From Limisphaerales bacterium (GTDB lineage: Bacteria > Verrucomicrobiota > Verrucomicrobiia > Limisphaerales > PALSA-1396): DNA of 7,094 nucleotides. The notes under the pieces are model-generated. The model was not told the origin of the DNA. It ran no database searches and saw only the letters and a list, made by a program, of their open reading frames with translations. The stretch spans positions 1 to 7,094 of the forward strand of contig PLJQ01000315.1 in NCBI GenBank assembly GCA_003140275.1. The letters are read 5' to 3'. Shown here piece by piece: positions 1-5,090 of this stretch. A program made the position numbers and the translations under genes. Within the stretch, counting starts at the first letter, position 1. Each line of letters starts with the position of its first letter.

Positions 1-71
1 TCCGAGCTCGTTGCCGACCTTTGAACACAACCTGTCCAGAAAATCCGCCATGGTGCCGTGAGTGCGAGCAT

Positions 72-392
72 CTAATATGCATTGTGTTTCTCTATTATTT
101 CCAATATTTCTCCGATTGGCGAAAAGATATTTTCAATAACGTAACTTTCTATCTCTTGCCAACCGGTACCTCCTATTTCATCGTCTATGTATCTATGCAG
201 AGTCCGCAAGTCCGATAATCCTACAAGAACTAACGTCACTTCCGCTTTCAATCCTGTTATCTCGCTATCCATTAAATTATGCTTTTCTCCTATTACTCGA
301 CATTGTTTCTCCCAATCAAAAGAATTGATCGCTTGCTGATTAGCCTTCGGCAGTTTCGAGATTTGTTCCTTTATTGATTCTTGTAATGCCAT
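72..392 (-). CDS. Small helical conserved hypothetical protein (106 aa)
   Basis: Function unknown. The 106-residue product is predicted to be almost wholly helical and soluble, with no signal peptide or membrane segment. Three parts can be seen: a Lys/Gln-rich N-terminal helix (1-20), a central block around D-W-E-K (25-60), and an acidic C-terminal half with I-F-S-P-I near residues 90-94. From memory, the pattern (a central L-x-G-L, then D-E-I-G, then I-F-x-P-I near the end) resembles a family of roughly 100-residue uncharacterised proteins frequent in Patescibacteria genomes. I cannot confirm this without a search. The ATG at 392 has no Shine-Dalgarno, but an A/T-rich stretch lies directly upstream. 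The gene is divergent from the ATPase at 568, and the two could share the 393-567 control region. The ORF is complete, ending with TAG at 72-74. Confidence 0.65.
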   Translation of the reverse strand: MALQESIKEQISKLPKANQQAINSFDWEKQCRVIGEKHNLMDSEITGLKAEVTLVLVGLSDLRTLHRYIDDEIGGTGWQEIESYVIENIFSPIGEILEIIEKHNAY

Positions 393-474
393 AGTTTTAA
401 ATATTCGGTTAGGGGTTTGCTGGAATCGCTTTCTTGGCGGGGATTGTTTTATTTAAACATCGAATCGAATTCCG

Positions 475-491
475 ATGAAGCGACGGTTCAT
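475..491. repeat. Imperfect 17-bp palindrome between divergent genes
   Basis: ATGAAgCGaCGgTTCAT is an inverted repeat with seven pairs and mismatches only at the lower-case positions. It lies between the divergent starts at 392 (minus) and 568 (plus), where an operator would be expected. No cognate regulator can be assigned and chance is possible. Confidence 0.25.
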
Positions 492-567
492 TGGCGCGAA
501 ACGAAACATTTCGGCATTGTTTGTATTGTCTAACTTCCATGCTATACTAATCCCATCTTCAAAAACA

Positions 568-1308
568 ATGGTTACTTCTTTTTTTAAATCTCCGTTTTTG
601 CACAAAATTACATTTGAGCCTACGAACGGCGCAAAAGAGTTTCCTTTCAATTTGCCTCTTTTCTCACGGAAACAGGAAGTAGAATTTACTCAGCCGATCA
701 CGTTTTTTGTTGGTGAGAACGGCTCCGGTAAATCGACTTTGCTTGAAGCCATCGCCATGAGGTGCGGTTTTAACATTCATGGTGGAAATCGAAATCATGT
801 TTTTGGTAGTGCCGAGACAAAATCCCTATTGCCAAATGCGATCAAACTTTCATGGCTTCCAAAAGTCTCAACGGGATTTTTTATGCGGGCAGAAAGTTTT
901 TTCAATTTTGCTTCCTATCTTGACGAAATCGCCAAGGATGATCCAAGCGTTTTGACGGCCTATGGACACAAATCCCTTCACGCCCAATCCCACGGCGAGT
1001 CTTTTTTATCACTTTTCAACAACCACTTTGGACGCGGAATTTACATTTTGGACGAACCAGAAGCCGCCCTTTCTCCGACTCGACAACTCGCTTTTCTTTC
1101 TATTTTGAAAAAACTGGAAACTCATGGTGAGAGCCAATTTATCATAGCTACACACTCTCCCATTCTCTTGAGTTATCCTGGAGCAACGGTTTTAAGCATT
1201 GAAGGGCGGAGAATCAAAGAAGTTGATTATCAGGAAACAGATCATTTCACGCTGACCAAATCGTTTCTGGAAAACCCAGAAAGTTATTTTCAGCGTCTAT
1301 TTGCGTAG
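568..1308 (+). CDS. ABC-type AAA family ATPase (COG3910-like, predicted ATPase)
   Basis: This is a cytoplasmic P-loop NTPase with ABC/SMC-type head motifs and no transmembrane region. From the ATG at 568 (246 aa) the motifs run in order. Walker A is GENGSGKST, near residues 50-58. The ABC-signature-like SHGES follows. Walker B is YILDEPEAALSP, with D-loop-type residues after it, and the H-loop is IIATHSP. This order and wording match the compact single-domain family COG3910 of about 230-280 residues, which lacks a long coiled coil. Its biological role is not firmly established; related ATPases occur in overcoming-lysogenization-defect-like and other conflict modules. I prefer 568 because the 31 residues encoded upstream (from 475) do not resemble the family's N-terminus. 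Neither start has a Shine-Dalgarno. The stop codon abuts the stop of the convergent minus-strand gene at 1309 with no spacer. Confidence 0.9.
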   Translation: MVTSFFKSPFLHKITFEPTNGAKEFPFNLPLFSRKQEVEFTQPITFFVGENGSGKSTLLEAIAMRCGFNIHGGNRNHVFGSAETKSLLPNAIKLSWLPKVSTGFFMRAESFFNFASYLDEIAKDDPSVLTAYGHKSLHAQSHGESFLSLFNNHFGRGIYILDEPEAALSPTRQLAFLSILKKLETHGESQFIIATHSPILLSYPGATVLSIEGRRIKEVDYQETDHFTLTKSFLENPESYFQRLFA

Positions 1309-1476
1309 CTATTCCGTGTTATTCAACTCGGCTTTCAAACCTTGAAGTTCGCTTTTTTTGCGCTGGAGTTCTCGCTTGCTGTCAGGATCAGTTCTCTTTG
1401 CTAATGCGTCGATCAGGCTTTCGATACGACGAATCTGCGCCCATAACTGCCTTTTTTGAGATTCGTTGTTCGCCAT
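1309..1476 (-). CDS. Coiled-coil microprotein (55 aa), unknown function
   Basis: The product is 55 residues from the ATG at 1476 and nearly all helical. The charged heptad-like stretch (Q-K-R-Q-L-W ... L-K-A-E-L) suggests a short coiled coil or helical hairpin turning at T-D-P-D-S (residues 29-33). The same frame is open upstream to 1554, but that stretch overlaps the zinc-ribbon gene in another frame, so I choose 1476. The gene starts four bases after the stop of the zinc-ribbon gene (1481), which suggests co-transcription and translational coupling. It has no clear Shine-Dalgarno of its own. The stop directly abuts the convergent ATPase stop. No function can be proposed. Confidence 0.5.
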   Translation of the reverse strand: MANNESQKRQLWAQIRRIESLIDALAKRTDPDSKRELQRKKSELQGLKAELNNTE

Positions 1477-1480
1477 AAGA

Positions 1481-1615
1481 CTAACGCTTTCCCTTATTCC
1501 AGCATTCTCGGCAAATATGCGGATCGGGCATCCCGCCACCGTGCCATGCTCCACAATGTTTGCATTTAAAATGTGGAGTAGAAAACAAAACTAGCCACCA
1601 TACTTTCTTAAACAT
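1481..1615 (-). CDS. Zinc-ribbon microprotein (44 aa)
   Basis: The product is 44 residues. The N-terminus is basic then hydrophobic (M-F-K-K-V-W-W-L-V-L-F), and a compact C4 ribbon follows. The first pair is C-K-H-C (18-21) and the second C-R-E-C (35-38), separated by 13 residues rich in Gly, His and Pro; a basic tail N-K-G-K-R ends it. The CxxC...CxxC spacing is typical of a structural zinc site. The start is well supported: AAAGGTG lies five bases before the ATG at 1615, one of the best ribosome sites in the window. Gene 1309-1476 follows four bases after the stop. The hydrophobic N-terminus could be a membrane anchor or part of the fold. Role unknown; binding of nucleic acid or a protein partner is only a guess. 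Confidence 0.6.
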   Translation of the reverse strand: MFKKVWWLVLFSTPHFKCKHCGAWHGGGMPDPHICRECWNKGKR

Positions 1616-1739
1616 ATCAGCACCTTTCTGTTGTTATTAATGCGGAATGATCGAAGAAGTCGATTACCCGCAAACCAAGCATGTCACATTCACAATATCA
1701 TCGAGAATCCAAAACAATTGTTGCGTCATCTGTTTTCTT

Positions 1740-1763
1740 GGCCAATCCATTTTTGGATTAGCC
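1740..1763 (-). terminator. Stem-loop just after the 118-aa gene
   Basis: GGCCAATCC (1740-1748) pairs with GGATTAGCC (1755-1763) over nine positions, with one G-T wobble and a six-base loop. It begins two bases beyond the stop codon of the minus-strand gene at 1766. It lacks a U-tract on either strand, so it could be a weak terminator or a 3'-end stabilising hairpin rather than a classical intrinsic terminator. Confidence 0.45.
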
Positions 1764-1765
1764 CG

Positions 1766-2122
1766 TTAAATCTGAAATACTTGCTCTCCGCCGAAGCTGG
1801 CCATAACGCCAAGCAGTTCCTTCATGTTGGCACAGCCGTTCTTCATAGCTTCTTCAAGTTCAAGAAGTGTCTTGATGTCGCCTGTCTGAATGGTTGTTCC
1901 GGAAATAATCCCATTGACTGTAATGCTTAAGTCAATCGGTTCCGCCCCTTTGCCTTGTTTTTCGTATCGCGCCAGAACGTAATCGGCAATTTTGTATTTT
2001 TCGATCAGACCCTTCTCATCTTGGGAGACTTCGCATTGGCCAGAAAGGCTGAAGTTAACACCTTTATGACCTCCGAAAAAGCCTTTCACGTCCGCTTGGT
2101 TTCGTTTAATGGTTAATTTCAT
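1766..2122 (-). CDS. Conserved hypothetical protein (118 aa) with K-R-N-Q-A start
   Basis: Function unknown. The N-terminal third is strand-rich (K-L-T-I-K-R-N-Q-A-D-V-K-G-F-F-G-G-H-K-G), and the middle carries Y-x-I-A-D-Y. The C-terminal helix runs T-L-L-E-L-E-E-A-M-K-N and ends M-A-S-F-G-G-E-Q-V-F-x-I. From memory this layout matches a recurrent uncharacterised family of about 115-120 residues, seen in many bacteria, with the same MK.TIKRNQA start and MA.FGGE end. I know no named domain for it. The conserved ends argue for a real, complete protein. It is cytoplasmic, with no signal peptide. The ATG at 2122 follows an A-rich leader without a Shine-Dalgarno. A strong hairpin lies right after its stop. 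The nearest neighbour upstream is the AraC-type gene, 152 bases away and on the same strand. Confidence 0.7.
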   Translation of the reverse strand: MKLTIKRNQADVKGFFGGHKGVNFSLSGQCEVSQDEKGLIEKYKIADYVLARYEKQGKGAEPIDLSITVNGIISGTTIQTGDIKTLLELEEAMKNGCANMKELLGVMASFGGEQVFQI

Positions 2123-2274
2123 GTTGTTTTGATTGAACGTGGTTTACTGTTTTGATCACCGAGAAGTTTATAGAAAAGGCACATAAGATGTTTTGTTGAC
2201 TACCAACTAATGACCTCTTGCACCTTGGTCAATCGGAATTATGTACGAAAATGCGACATCCGCGTTCAACGCTA

Positions 2275-2589
2275 TTATTTCTTATCCGGAAACCGCGACG
2301 GCCGGATCCCAAAGTACTTTTGAAACGCGGCGCTGAAGTGGGCCCGATTCCTATAACCGAGGGCGTTTCCCGCCTCTTTGACTCTATGCCCGCTTTGTAA
2401 AACTGAAGCCGCATCTCGCAGCCGTAACTGGCGCAGCCACGTTCCCAAAGAAACGTGGAAACTCACTGCAAAATATCTTTGCAAATGCCGAGTTGAAACC
2501 GAACAGAGTTTTGCCAGTTTTGCCGTCGAATAGTGACATCTACGCGCCGGTGTTTCCCAGTCCACGACATCATCCAGACGAGAGGGCAT
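2275..2589 (-). CDS. AraC-type helix-turn-helix DNA-binding protein (104 aa)
   Basis: This is a cytoplasmic DNA-binding regulator consisting essentially of only the AraC/XylS two-HTH domain. From the ATG at 2589 the first HTH is in K-L-A-K-L-C-S-V-S-T-R-H-L-Q-R-Y-F. The linking helix is L-R-L-R-D-A-A-S-V-L. The second HTH reads K-E-A-G-N-A-L-G-Y-R-N-R-A-H-F-S-A-A-F-Q-K-Y-F, ending at the family's G-x-x-P-S-x-F. There is no N-terminal ligand-binding domain. Such minimal AraC-type proteins with a W..-A-R-R-x-x-Y entry are, from memory, common in Verrucomicrobiota. A longer start (TTG at 2634) would add 15 residues of no family character, so I chose ATG. Spaced TTTTGCA repeats upstream (2724-2741) may be an autoregulatory site. 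No target operon can be named. Confidence 0.85.
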   Translation of the reverse strand: MPSRLDDVVDWETPARRCHYSTAKLAKLCSVSTRHLQRYFAVSFHVSLGTWLRQLRLRDAASVLQSGHRVKEAGNALGYRNRAHFSAAFQKYFGIRPSRFPDKK

Positions 2590-2643
2590 GATGAGTAACC
2601 AATCAGCTTGGGTCCTAATGCTGATACGGATCAAATCCCCGAA

Positions 2644-2744
2644 TCTTGCAAGGAAAGTGAAAGAATCCAGGGCGAAAAGTTTGGCGAGGCCAGTGAACTT
2701 TGGGTGTAAGGCGTGTGACTATTTTTTGCACATCTTTTGCAAGA
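2644..2744. promoter_or_regulatory. Possible AraC-type operator: TTTTGCA direct repeats plus an inverted copy
   Basis: TTTTGCA occurs at 2724-2730 and again at 2735-2741, 11 bases apart, about one helical turn. An inverted relative, TCTTGCAA at 2644-2651, mirrors TTGCAAGA at 2737-2744. The group lies 55-155 bases upstream of the AraC-type gene on its transcribed side. AraC-family proteins often bind direct half-sites one or two turns apart, so autoregulation is plausible but unproven. Confidence 0.3.
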
Positions 2745-2869
2745 TAGGCTCTTTTCTACCGTAATGTTGGGTGGAAACGGCAATCAATCACCCAATCCCA
2801 TGAATGATGAAACAACTACCAACGTATCGGCCGCGTCCACCGATGCCGCCACACGAACCAACTATCAAA

Positions 2870-3010
2870 TCAGCATCGCCATCCTGTGCCGAGCGGTAAA
2901 GATTCAATGCTGCCGTTGACGATGAGTTCCGTTGCCCTTGTCGACATAAGAGAAACAAAGAGCAAAAGCGCAATTACCACTGAGATCTGAAGGAATTCTT
3001 TGGCCTTCAT
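2870..3010 (-). pseudogene. Truncated secreted protein: signal peptide plus short remnant (46 aa)
   Basis: From the ATG at 3010 the frame gives a textbook Sec signal peptide. A basic N-region (M-K-A-K) is followed by a hydrophobic core (I-S-V-V-I-A-L-L-L-F-V-S-L-M) and a likely cleavage after T-R-A near residue 26. The mature part starts T-E-L-I-V-N-G-S-I-E-S-L-P-L-G-T-G-W and stops two residues later. The N-G-S-x-E...G-W signature is, from memory, the usual opening of a beta-sandwich domain in large secreted or PEP-CTERM-type proteins of Verrucomicrobiota and Planctomycetota. Those continue for well over 100 residues, so this copy looks cut short. No frame downstream (2740-2869) clearly continues the domain, which suggests deletion more than a single frameshift. 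A functional 20-residue secreted peptide is the alternative. Confidence 0.5.
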
Positions 3011-3062
3011 CGCCGTTTATTTTCTCATTACGTCGTACTGATATGAACTATATGGAAAGCTT

Positions 3063-4028
3063 TCACGAGCCTGACCCCGGGTTCACCGAGAGATCACTTA
3101 CTTCCACTTCGTATTCCTCACCATCACTCCATGCGAGCACAACTATTCGCCGACAGATTCCGGGGGGAATGACTCGATTCATGCAAAGGATGCCGTTGAC
3201 AGAAAATGTCACGACGTAGCTGCTGCTGATTCGCAACTCGACAGACGCAGACAAGCGACGCCCGGCTGAAAACACCTTCTTGTCACTTTCCAGAGGAACG
3301 CCGTTCAAATCCCGGGTGAAAAAGATGTCCTTGGCTGCAATTCCGAGATTCGGGCGATTCCAATTGTTGCGTCCAATATGCACAACAAGGTTTGCGTCCT
3401 GAGATTTTATTGAGCCATCACCGAAAAGCCTTCCATTCTCATTGAGCAGCTTGAAACCAAATCGAAAATATGGAGATGCAGTTTCAATCTTGCACTTCAA
3501 GACTTCCAGCCGCCCGCCTCCAAGATTGAGTTCCCGATAATCTGCCCACTGGGGCATCTCCTTCTTTGTGGTCAAGACAAACGCATTGGGATTTTCTGCC
3601 CGCGAAGCAGCTGCATTTTTTAACGGCGTGCCTGAACCAGTCGCGGATGCTGGTAAAGCAACGATGTCAGTCGTAGACGATCCTACATCGCTCGCGTTCC
3701 TGCTCGCGCGACTGGCTTGATACACAAATTGCGTTCTAGCAAGCGCGATGAAGTCATCGCAGGTGCCAAGAAGTTCTCGAGCTTTACGGAGGTCGAAAGT
3801 CTTCGTTTTTTTTCGCTGGCCGTAGCCCCCGTTATTAATTTCCGTATTCAAACCTTCCCAGAGTTTCTTAGCAGTGTTCGCGTGGCGTGTGGTCAATTGA
3901 CCATTCCAAACAAGTTTGCTGGTGCGAGGGTCAGGTGGCGGTGGAAGTTGGTGATAGTCCGCCATCCCCAAGGCTGCTGCCACAGCTTTGAAGCGAGCGG
4001 TAAAGATAAGTTCAGAGTTGTCCGCCAT
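3063..4028 (-). CDS. Two-domain protein of unknown function (321 aa): helical N-domain, beta-rich C-domain
   Basis: I do not recognise the whole protein. From the ATG at 4028, residues 1-104 form a helical N-domain that includes K-K-L-W-E-G-L-N-T-E-I and F-D-L-R-K-A-R-E-L-L. Residues 105-148 are a low-complexity Ala/Ser/Thr/Asn linker. Residues 149-313 are strand-rich, with G-G-G-R-L-E-V-L, Y-F-R-F-G-F-K-L-L, H-I-G-R-N-N and V-V-L-A-W-S-D-G-E-E-Y. This C-part reads like a jelly-roll or lectin-like (concanavalin-type) sandwich. From memory, similar C-terminal domains are fused to small adaptor or effector modules in bacterial conflict proteins. There is no signal peptide or membrane helix, so it is probably cytoplasmic. 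An ATG at 4055 would add nine residues. Neither start has a Shine-Dalgarno. It ends 52 bases before the start of the 46-aa remnant gene. Binding of a glycan, protein or nucleotide ligand is inference. Confidence 0.75.
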   Translation of the reverse strand: MADNSELIFTARFKAVAAALGMADYHQLPPPPDPRTSKLVWNGQLTTRHANTAKKLWEGLNTEINNGGYGQRKKTKTFDLRKARELLGTCDDFIALARTQFVYQASRASRNASDVGSSTTDIVALPASATGSGTPLKNAAASRAENPNAFVLTTKKEMPQWADYRELNLGGGRLEVLKCKIETASPYFRFGFKLLNENGRLFGDGSIKSQDANLVVHIGRNNWNRPNLGIAAKDIFFTRDLNGVPLESDKKVFSAGRRLSASVELRISSSYVVTFSVNGILCMNRVIPPGICRRIVVLAWSDGEEYEVEVSDLSVNPGSGS

Positions 4029-4206
4029 AGCCCAAGGCAAGAATCTCTTACACATGTCGCATATGCAAGTCGATCTACTTTCCAGAATGCTTCGCGGTGC
4101 AGTAATGTCCCTGATGCTAACATCGCGCTTTTACCTCGCCTCATTCCATATGGAGTTTCACCTTTTTCTCTATGCAGATTATTGGTGCATAATGCCCAAC
4201 AAAGAA

Positions 4207-4245
4207 AAGCCCGATGGTGTTATTCACCAGCGGGCTTGTTATTTT
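4207..4245. terminator. Strong intrinsic terminator, probably bidirectional
   Basis: The left arm AAGCCCGaTGGTG (4207-4219) pairs with CACCAgCGGGCTT (4225-4237), leaving one mismatch and a TTATT loop. On the plus strand it is followed by GTTATTTT. On the minus strand it is followed by TTCTTTG after a T-rich arm edge. Read on the minus strand, a 20-codon frame (MAPPPNEVGRGRENNKPAGE) ends with its stop inside the loop. That is a common way for a short gene's tail to share the terminator arm. No well-supported gene ends here. Confidence 0.8.
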
Positions 4246-4503
4246 CTCTACCACGGCCGACCTCATTCGGGGGCGGAGCCATTGAAGAACCAGCTTGGGG
4301 CCATTTTCAAAGGCAGCGTTGGCCATAAGGAACAGCCAGCTCGGCACGTGGTAGAAAATTTATTCGCACAATGACAAAGTCATGGCTCTTTGGAAAAAGT
4401 TCAATTCTACGTCTGATTCTATGCTACGCCCCTGTTTGGAAATGTGCAATCTTGAAACCGAAGCCATTTCGTGTCGTAATTTATTCGGATTTTAAGGAAG
4501 TAA

Positions 4504-4536
4504 ATGTCCCACAAAAAGCCGGTTGCAATTCGTTGA
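4504..4536 (+). CDS. Possible 10-codon leader peptide ahead of a terminator
   Basis: ATG at 4504 opens a ten-residue frame, MSHKKPVAIR, preceded by AAGGAAG at 4494-4500. This is a proper Shine-Dalgarno at good spacing in a window where few genes have one. Its stop is 23 bases before the stem of the terminator at 4560. That placement would suit transcription attenuation of the downstream operon. Equally, it could be the surviving first codons of a deleted gene. The peptide has no run of a single amino-acid codon that would name a signal. Confidence 0.3.
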   Translation: MSHKKPVAIR

Positions 4537-4559
4537 AGTAGTTTTATAGTAAAAATGCG

Positions 4560-4590
4560 GCCCCAAATCACCAAAGGTTTGGGGCTTTTT
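4560..4590 (+). terminator. Strong intrinsic terminator with T5 tail
   Basis: GCCCCAAA (4560-4567) pairs perfectly with TTTGGGGC (4578-4585), with ACC/GGT extending the stem inward, followed by TTTTT at 4586-4590. The minus strand also has a T5 a few bases past the stem, so it may work both ways. It stands 220 bases upstream of the 4809 operon and would stop plus-strand read-through into it. It could also serve as an attenuator. Confidence 0.8.
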
Positions 4591-4685
4591 CTTCGCCCAA
4601 ACCTCACCTATCAAAAACGTCTGACGGGTGAGTTCCCATCCATAAACGCCAGGCGGGCGAAGCTGGCAAAAAATCAAACAAACCA

Positions 4686-4742
4686 ATGAAGGAAATAATC
4701 ATTGTTCGAGGGGATAAAATTCCCGAAGGAACGTGGCATTAA
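4686..4742 (+). CDS. Possible 18-residue leader peptide, in frame with the 4809 gene
   Basis: ATG at 4686 encodes MKEIIIVRGDKIPEGTWH and then TAA. The frame is the same as that of the 93-aa gene at 4809, and 22 sense codons without a stop lie between the TAA and that start. GGAA-type purines occur after the ATG but no clear Shine-Dalgarno precedes it. It may be a leader peptide, a decayed N-terminus, or chance. Support is weak. Confidence 0.2.
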   Translation: MKEIIIVRGDKIPEGTWH

Positions 4743-4768
4743 ATAAAGCCAAACGTGGTGTTAGACAA

Positions 4769-4790
4769 GCGCCGGGGTAAAACCCGGCGC
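4769..4790 (+). promoter_or_regulatory. Perfect GC-rich hairpin in the 5' leader of the ubiquitin-like cassette
   Basis: GCGCCGGG (4769-4776) pairs perfectly with CCCGGCGC (4783-4790) around the loop GTAAAA. It sits 18 bases before the ATG at 4809 and is followed by an A-rich, unstructured stretch (AAAAACAAAAATT). There is no T-tract on either strand, so it is not a standard terminator. mRNA stabilisation, a protein-binding site or translation control of the operon are possible. Confidence 0.5.
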
Positions 4791-4808
4791 CCTTCAAAAA
4801 CAAAAATT

Positions 4809-5090
4809 ATGCAAACGCATGACACATTCACAACGCACTTGGGAACAGATTTCAAATTCAGATTCGTGCAAAGCGATAGCGCTGTTGAAATCTTCATCGA
4901 GGAACAGCCCTCATACGCCGGAAGATCGGATGACCAGCATACAACCCACCGGCTCGAAACGGATCAAGGCACAAAAATCTGTTGGACGGGCCAGATCACA
5001 ACCCTCGCCGACGCGAAGAAAGTTTGTGCGGCATGGTGTTTCTACACGGAACGCTACGTTCTGACAGGCCAAAAATTCCCCACCCATTAA
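4809..5090 (+). CDS. Small unrecognised protein (93 aa) paired with the JAB-E1 fusion
   Basis: No named family is recognised. From the ATG at 4809 the pattern is four short strands and one helix. D-F-K-F-R-F-V and A-V-E-I-F-I-E-E form a likely beta hairpin. H-R-L-E-T-D and T-K-I-C-W-T-G follow, then a helix L-A-D-A-K-K-V-C-A-A-W-C-F-Y-T-E-R-Y, then L-T-G and six more residues. Cysteines are in K-I-C-W and in C-A-A-W-C. From memory, similar proteins with T-H-R-L...I-C-W...T-E-R-Y-I-x-T-G sit beside JAB/ThiF genes elsewhere, but I cannot verify this. It ends five bases before the fusion gene, and both starts share the context AAAATTATG, so they are surely co-transcribed. A partner, substrate adaptor, degenerate E2-like or modifier protein are all possible. 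A GTG at 4755 would add 18 basic residues spanning the hairpin and is unlikely. Confidence 0.7.
   Translation: MQTHDTFTTHLGTDFKFRFVQSDSAVEIFIEEQPSYAGRSDDQHTTHRLETDQGTKICWTGQITTLADAKKVCAAWCFYTERYVLTGQKFPTH

Larger units (their letters stand above)
4056..4808. other. Gene-poor region between the minus-strand block and the plus-strand operon
   Basis: No convincing protein gene was found over about 750 bases. The open frames here (for example 3988-4374 plus and 4141-4347 minus) run straight through terminator stems and have no family character. The region holds the presumed control sequences of the 321-aa gene and two strong terminators. It also holds a 10-codon ORF with a good ribosome site, an 18-codon ORF, and a GC-rich hairpin before the operon at 4809. 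It may be a 5' regulatory region or an old insertion boundary. Confidence 0.6.

Noticed and set aside
1..24. Possible tail of a plus-strand gene (S-E-L-V-A-D-L then stop at 22-24)
   Set aside because: Only seven codons are visible, which is not enough to tell a real gene end from chance.
1..218. Plus-strand frame, open at the 5' edge, with a cysteine cluster C-P-E-N-P-P-W-C-R-E-C-E-H, which recalls a zinc-ribbon end
   Set aside because: The frame runs on into hydrophobic, repeat-free antisense of the 106-aa gene until 218, and its only nominal start is TTG at 21. The cysteines could belong to a gene entering from the left, but too little is visible.
2788..2973. 61-codon minus-strand frame overlapping the truncated secreted gene
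   Set aside because: It is a shifted frame across the signal-peptide region with Ser/Gly-rich low complexity. The 2870-3010 frame carries the recognisable signal peptide.
3717..4374. Long plus-strand frames (203 and 128 codons) opposite the 321-aa gene
   Set aside because: They are shadows of the minus-strand gene and continue through the terminator at 4207-4237. The 321-aa frame has a coherent domain layout.
4555..4689. 44-codon plus-strand ORF overlapping the ATG at 4686
   Set aside because: It begins five bases before a strong terminator stem and reads through the whole terminator, with no ribosome site and no family character.
4755..4810. Integron attC-like core (GTTAGAC near 4759) next to the hairpin
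   Set aside because: Only one seven-base match exists, without the paired RYYYAAC core or the imperfect long stem of an attC site. Gene orientations in the window do not form a cassette array.
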